A stretch of DNA of 64,000 nt from Ashinkailepas kermadecensis (Eukaryota; Arthropoda; Thecostraca; Neolepadidae): contig JAOTOM010004829.1 in the NCBI GenBank assembly GCA_034440615.1, positions 430,963-494,962 on the forward strand. Direction: 5' to 3'. Below the pieces are notes generated by a model. That model was not told where the DNA came from. It saw only the letters and a program-made list of their open reading frames with translations, and searched no databases. The position numbers and the translations under genes are program-made. Within the stretch, counting starts at the first letter, position 1. Every line of letters starts with the position of its first letter. This document shows, one piece after another, positions 58,030 through 64,000 of this stretch.

Positions 58030-58803
58030 TTGTGTATTATGGCTCCAATCCATTTTTGTTAGGGGCCTAAAGCATTTTCGAACCCCCTGCTCGTTTTAGG
58101 GTTTGTTGAATTTTGTACACCGAGGATTTTGACGTGTCAGGGCGTTTTCGAAGATCCTGATGTGCTTATTTAGCGCCGGTCTTTTTGTTTGTTTTGGAAC
58201 CATGTTGCCTTTTGCGGCCCCAGCCACCTTTTCAGGCTATTGTTCGTTATCATGACCCCTGTGTGCCTTGAGAGCTTTCTGTGTACTTGTTAGACCTCCC
58301 GGTATGTATATTTATGGCTGCAACGCTTGTGTTAAGGCCCTGTCGCTTTTTGTGAGACTGTGCGCTTTGGAGGGTCAGTTGTATTTTCGGCCCCCGTTGT
58401 GCTCTTAGGGTCCCGATGTGTTTATTTTGGGCTTCTGACGTACACTTGTGGGGCCCAAGTACAATTTTGGGGCTTCGGTACGATGTTTCTAGGTCCCAGA
58501 GTGGCTTATCGCTCCCAGGCGCGTGGTTCCGGAGACCCAACCCCAGTTTTCTGGGCTCAATACGATTTTGTGAAACTTTTCTGATTTTTTTTAAAGTCCG
58601 AATCCCGGCCTGATTTCTCGAGCACTTGGCGCCATGTTTTCGTATCCCACCTCGATTGTTCGAGATCCGGTTTGTTTTTCGGTGCCGTACGCAATTTGTG
58701 AAGGCATCTGATAATATGTCTGTTGCTCCAGAGCCATTTTTTACCTGGGCATTTAGTTGTTGGAATCCATCCTTATTTTGGAGGGCTCCAGCTTGATTTG
58801 TGT
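58030..58803. repeat. Inverted repeat, right arm (about 770 bp)
   Basis: Reverse complement of 56,835-57,600 with moderate divergence. The same orientation is found in copy A (about 52,520-53,480), so this arm is the original and the left arm was added. Confidence 0.8.
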
Positions 58804-59699
58804 TTGTGTTTGTGGTCACACTGTGCTTACGTGTGGCCCTAGACGGCAATTTTGTAGAGCCTCGACGGGACTACCGATGGGAATTGTGGGTCCCAAGCGC
58901 GATATTTTGGGGGCACGGTTCGAGTTTGTGCGATGCGTTGTATTTAGCTGTGGCCCCAACGCGATTTTGCGGTTCCTGTCGCAATTTTTCGGGCCTCGGA
59001 GCGAATTTTCCGGGGCTCGCCGTATTTATTTGGAGACCCATACGCGAATTCTGGTGGACCGACGCGAATTTTGGTGGCCCCAGCGCGATTTTGAGGCCCC
59101 GACACGATTCTTGGGAGCTTATCCCTCTCAGGATGGAGGGGGAATTTGCCCCTTTGATATAGCACTGCGGCCACTGAAGGAGTTTTTTCCGTCCCAGAGT
59201 GACATTCCGGCTAAAATTGATTTTGGGGGCAGCTGCAACTTTTGGGGCCCCGGCGCGACCTTCTGGGCCTCCAGTGTGATTTTCAAGGGCTGCGACGCGA
59301 CTTTTTGGGTCCAATGTGATCTTTTGGGCCCCGACGTCATTTTCTTGGATCCCCTAGCGCGAGCTATAGCGGCCTCGACACTTTGTGGGGTCCAATGCGT
59401 TTTGGATGCTTTTGGCGTCATTGTTGGGCCCCCAGAGTGATTATTCATGTCCGGATTGTTCTTCGTTGCTCCGGCTTCATTTGTTTTGGTCCCAATGAGA
59501 CTGTTGGGGCACGGTACGACCTGTCGTGCCCCTGGCGTGATTTTCGTGGTCCGGGCTTGAATTTTTGGTACCCCAGGCTCAGCGTAATTTGCGGGGGCCC
59601 CGGCCGGATCTTTTGGGGCCCATATCGTGATTTTAAAATACCCAGACTCGGCTCTTGCTATTTGTTAGGGGGTTCTTCTTGCAAATTATAGGCCTCCTG

Positions 59700-62600
59700 T
59701 CGTGTCGTCTCATTTCCTAGAGCCTTTTTACTTTACCGGTTTTCGATGTCTCCTTGTGTGTCCTACCTTCCTCCATATTCAATGGTCCTCCTCTCCCGTC
59801 TGGGAGGGCCTCCTCTTGTATTCTGGGGCCCCTTTAACATGGCATGGGAATTCCTCTCATCTTCGAGGGCATTCCCTGCCAAATTAGGGGGCCTCTTGCC
59901 ACGCCTCGTGTGCCTCCTCCTTTATCCTGGCAAAGCCTTACCCGTCTTGAGGGATCTTCAATTTTGGAAACCTCACCTCCTTCCATACCTGCTATCACTC
60001 CCATCTTAAGGGCCTCCTCTCATTTCCTGGGAACTCTTTCCAGTCTTCGGGTCCTGATTTGGTCCTGGAGACCTACTCCTTCTCGAGTCCGGCAGGTTCC
60101 TCATTTCTCTTCTAGAGGCCTTCTTTTTCAAATTAGGGGCCTCCTCTCACGTCTTGGGGGCCTCCTGCTCTGCGTTCTCCTGCTCTGCGCTCTGGATTCG
60201 ATCTTTACCCATCTTAGGAGTGGTCTCTTTTCTCCTGGTGGACTCCTCTTCTCTCCCAGGCGCCGCCTCTGCTAAATTACTGGCAACCTTTCCTATCTTA
60301 GTGGCCTTGTTATTTCCCGAGGACCTTCTTAGCCGTCTTCGAGCCTTCTTTTCCGCTTGATAGCCATCTCTCTTATCCAATGGCCTTTCTCTCCTATTTT
60401 AGGGGCCTCCTCGTTAATCATGGGGTCTCGTTTCCAATCTTGTGTCGTTCTCTTCCGAATTAGGTGCCTCCTGCCACGTCTCTGGATCCTCCTTTTCTAT
60501 CTCGGTGGAACCTTACCCGTTTGGGGCCTGCTTTTGCGTCTCCGAAACCTCATCTCATATCTTCCTTCCTGTTCCGTCTTAGGGCCTCCTCTCATATTCT
60601 GGGGCCTCCTTTCGGGTGTTGGAGCCTCTTTTGCATTCCTGGTTGCCTCCGTGCCATTTTTGACACTCTCTTGATTTCTGGGGACTCCTACCCTCTCCTA
60701 GGTGACTCCTTTTTCAAATTAGGGGCCTCCTCTCACGTCATGGGGGCCTCCTTATCTGTGTCTGGAGCCTCATTATCCTCTTAGCAGGGTGCTTTTGCGT
60801 CCTAGTCCTAGATATTCTCTTCCAGGTTCCTCCTCTTCCAAAATATGTGCCTCATCTGGCTGGTCTCGGTGGCCTTCTCTCATTCCTGCGGAAACCTTCT
60901 TACCGTCTTGGGGCCCCTATTGCGTCCGGAGAAGTCTCCCCCTATCAAGTCTTAATTTTATATTGCAGGGGCATCCTCTTCCGTCTTGGGTGCCTCGTTT
61001 TCCAACTTAAGAATATCCTGCCACCCATCGGAAGCCTTTTGGTCTAACCTGGGTGGATTCTTGCCCGTCTCGGTGGCATCCTTTCCGTCCTGAGGGCCTC
61101 CTTTTCGTGCTGGGGTCTCCTTTTCGTCCTGGGGCCTCCTTTTCGTCCTGGGGGCTACCTTCCTATCTCTGTTCTCTGTTCTACGTCTAGTCCTACGTCC
61201 TTTTCGTCCTTGGGGTATTCTTTTTCGTTCTATGGGCCTCCTTTTCGTCCTGGGGCCCCCTTTTAGTCCTGGGGGCCTCCTCCCAATCTCTGTTCTACGT
61301 CTTGGGGCATCCTTGCGTTATAGGGCATCCTTTTCGTCCTGGGGGCCACCTCACAATCTCTGTTCTACGTCTTAGGGGCATCCTTTTCGTCCTGGTGGCA
61401 TCCTTTTCGTCCTGGTGGCCTCCTTTTCGTCCTGGGGGCCTCCTTTTCGTCCTGGGGGCCTCTCACAGATCTCTGTTCTACGTCTTAGGGGCCTCCTTTG
61501 TCCTGGAGGCCTCCTTTTTCGTCCTGGGGGCCTCGCTTTTCGTCCTGGGGCCACCTCACAATCTCTGTTCTACGTCTTAGGGGCCTCCTTTTCGTCCTGG
61601 TGGCCTCCTTTTCGTCCTGGGGGCTTCCTTTTCGTCTGGGGGCCTCCTTTTCGTCCTGGGGGCCACCTCACAATCTCTGTTCTACGTCTTAGGGGCCTCA
61701 TTTTCGTCCTGGAGGCCTCCTTTTCGTCCTGGGGACCTCATCCCAATCTCTATTCTACGTCTTTGGGGCATCCTTTTCGTCCTTTGGTGCATCCTTTTCG
61801 TCCTGGGGTTGGTTGGTTGATTGTTGGAGTGTAGGGGCGCATGGACTGCGTCTTTCGTCCTGGGGCTTCCTTGTCGTCCCTGGGAGGCCTCCTTTCGTCC
61901 TGGGGACCTCATCCCAATCTCTGTTCTACGTCTTGGGGTCTTTGCGTTATGGGGCATCCTTTTCGTCCTGGAGGCCTCCTTTTCGTCCTGGGGGCCTCCT
62001 TTTCGTCCTGGGGGGCCTCCTTTTCGTCCCGGGGCCACCTCACAATCTCTGTTCTACGTCTTGGGGCCTCCTTTTCGTCTGGGGGCCTCTTTTTCGTCCT
62101 GGGGCCTCCTTTTCGTCCTGGGGACCTCATCCCAATATCTGTTCTACGTCTTTGGGGCATCCTTTTCGTCCTTTGGTGCATCCTTTTCGTCCTGGGGTTG
62201 GTTGGTTGATTGTTGGAGTGTAGGGGCGCATGGACTGCGTCTTTCGTCCTGTGGGCCTCTTTCCGTCCTGGGAGCTTCCTTTTCGTCCTGGGGCCTCTTT
62301 TCGTCCTGGGGGCCTCCTTTTCGTCCTGGGGGCCTCCTCCCAATCTCTGTTCTACGTTTTGGTGCCTTCCTTTTCGTCCAGGGGCCTCCTTTTCGTCCCA
62401 GGGGGCCTCCTCGTCCTGGGGGCCTCCTCCCAATCTCTGTTCTACGTCTTGGGGCCTCCTTTTCGTCCTTGGGTGCATCCTTTTCGTCCTGGGGTCCCTT
62501 TTCGTCCTGGGGGCCTCCTCCCCAATCTCTGTTCTACGTCTTGGTCCCTCCTTTTCGTCCTGGGGCCTCCCTTTTCGTCCTGGGGCCTCCTTTTCGTCCT

Positions 62601-63110
62601 GGGGGCCTCCTCCAATCTCTGTTCTACGTCTTGGGGCCTCCTTTTCGTCCTTGGGTGCATCCTTTTCGTCATTGGGGTCTCCTTTCGTCCCGGGGGGCCT
62701 CTTTTCGTCCTGGGGGCCTCCTCCCAATCTCTGTTCTACGTCTTGAGGCCTCCTTTTCGTCACGGGGGCCTCCTCCCAATATCTGTTCTACGTCTTGGGG
62801 CCTTTTTTTCGTCCTGGGGCCTCCTTTTTCGTCCCGGGGGCCTCGCCCAATCTCTGTTCTACGTCTTGAGGCCTCCTTTTCGTCATGGGGGCCCTCCTCC
62901 CAATCTCTGTTCTACGTCTTGGGGCCTCTTTTCGTCCTGGGGCCTCCTTTTCGTCCCGGGGGCCTGCTTTTCGTCCTGGGGGCCTCCTCCCAATCTCTGT
63001 TCTACGTCTTGAGGCCTCCTTTCGTCATGGGGCCTCCCTTTTCGTCCCTGGGGCCTCCTCCCAATCTCTGTTCTACGTCTCTTATAGAGACCTGATTATA
63101 TTTCCTGGTG
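59700..63110. repeat. CT-rich degenerate array with higher-order repeats
   Basis: To about 61,080 it is loose GGGGCCTCCTCTC-type repetition. From there units CCTTTTCGTCCTGGGGGCCT alternate with CCCAATCTCTGTTCTACGTC. A 389-bp block recurs (marker GGTTGGTTGATTGTTGGAGT at 61,809 and 62,198). Open frames (up to 424 codons) are artefacts. Confidence 0.88.
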
Positions 63111-64000
63111 GCCTCGTCAGTTTTGAGGCCTCATTGACAGCATGATATTCTGTCCCGTCGGCCTCCTTGCTCACCTTTTTTGCTGTGCATTTGCGGATAG
63201 GGGCCTCCTCAAATTTCAGGGGGCGGCGCCCCCTGTTTCACGGCAGGGGGCGACTGCCCCCCTGCCTCCCGGTGGCGACGCCCTTGATTGCTGCTAATTA
63301 CTGGTTATTGTTGGTGGTATTGTCTTTCCTCACTCAAACGCATCAATGAAAGCATTCTCGGTCTGTGCCTGGCTGCCGCCAGCATGCAAAATACAAATAC
63401 AGGGTAGTCCTCCATTTTGTTGATAAAAAATCATGTAAAACATACAAAACTATATGGGCAATGCATCAACTTCGTATGTTTCATGCGCAGCACCGCCCCA
63501 CGCAAACTACGTGAATCATTTTGTGGAGGAGTAAGTAAAATTAAAACCATTTAGACATCAGAGAGATGTCCTATCCTGCCTTATCAGCGCCTAAAATATC
63601 ACACACAAACTATAACGTAAAATTCCCTTAATGTAAATGTTCACCTGCCTGCACCTTGATCGCAAACACTGTTATTATAGATAGGCATGTAACGTTTTAA
63701 AGGCGACGCAAATGACCTTTATGGTCCGGCACGCCTAAAAATCCCCCCCGCCGGTCTGCAGCGAAATTGAAACATGCCTGATGCCATCAATTTCTGCAAT
63801 ATATGAGGAAAAAGCTGTGACGTCACCAAGGCTTGAATAGCGAACTTTTGGTGTACCTTTAAGGGTACACCAAAGTCATGTGCGCCTCTTTGGAAGCTTG
63901 CAAAAGCGTATAACTAGTACCTATTGCTTTCTTTTTTTAGAATATAATTATACGTAGTGTCCATGCAGCTTATTGCTGAGTTTTGTCTTTCATGGTATCA
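63111..64000. other. No gene seen; transposon-like end and a short palindrome
   Basis: GGTGGCGACGCCCTTG at 63,271-63,286 is an inverse match to the motif at 55,468. TTTGGTGTACC and GGTACACCAAA around 63,848-63,874 form an 11-bp hairpin with a short loop. Confidence 0.4.

Larger units (their letters stand above)
56521..59690 (+). mobile_element. Dispersed element, copy B, with an inverted copy of its repeat body
   Basis: Begins CAGTGGAGTACCTA and follows copy A block by block to CTGCTGAAATTACAC (56,790-56,808). It then carries a roughly 770-bp segment (about 56,835-57,600) that is the reverse complement of its own right part (about 58,030-58,803). After this comes the shared TTTCAGGCATT block and spacer. 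The right side continues as degenerate GGGGCCCC-rich units to about 59,690. No gene seen. Confidence 0.65.

Noticed and set aside
61821..63095. 424-codon plus-strand frame resembling a repetitive protein
   Set aside because: Translation of the CT-rich array. The peptide FRPGGLL/ISVLRL words recur in three frames.

Overview
The window is eukaryotic nuclear DNA. Introns with GT-AG borders, a tRNA-derived SINE, a CR1/L2-like LINE, a MITE and dozens of minisatellites rule out a prokaryote. The one clear cellular gene is a secreted animal haem peroxidase of the chorion-peroxidase/peroxinectin type. Together with TTAGG-type motifs (the arthropod telomere word) this suggests an arthropod, possibly a crustacean such as a barnacle. 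The species assignment is inference with low confidence.

Layout: 0-10.3 kb holds a SINE copy at each end of a run of minisatellites (periods of about 38, 12-30, 49/50, 18, 55, 38, 22 and 40 bp) and no convincing exon. From 10,333 to 42,597 (+ strand) I assembled 17 exons by eye. Every exon joins the next in a compatible codon phase and gives about 950 residues. They comprise a non-catalytic N-terminal part, the complete catalytic domain (distal His in exon 6, Arg/Glu pair in exon 9, proximal His in exon 11, Asn of the NIQR motif in exon 12), a small VWC-like Cys-rich module (exons 16-17) and a Pro/Gln/Gly-rich tail. The 5' end of the gene (start codon, signal peptide, promoter) was not found. 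The introns are mostly tandem repeats, including a 64-bp unit repeated about 40 times and an uninterrupted (AT)357 tract.

The most unusual observation is that many of these intronic arrays are not placed at random. At the donors of exons 1, 3, 6, 7 and 14 and the acceptors of exons 2, 6, 7, 14 and 15, the repeat unit contains the splice site itself and usually adjoining exon sequence. The gene therefore carries rows of decoy splice sites and partial exon ends. One case duplicates the distal-His motif of the active site.

Downstream of the gene come 20-bp and 30-bp arrays and a decayed LINE on the minus strand (45.4-48.6 kb). Then follow a 35-bp array, two copies of an element rich in GGGGCCCC words (51.8-53.5 and 56.5-59.7 kb, the second with a roughly 770-bp inverted arm), and a 715-bp MITE (54.3-55.0 kb). 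A CT-rich degenerate array runs from 59.7 to 63.1 kb. Most long open frames in the window are translations of tandem repeats and are not annotated as genes.
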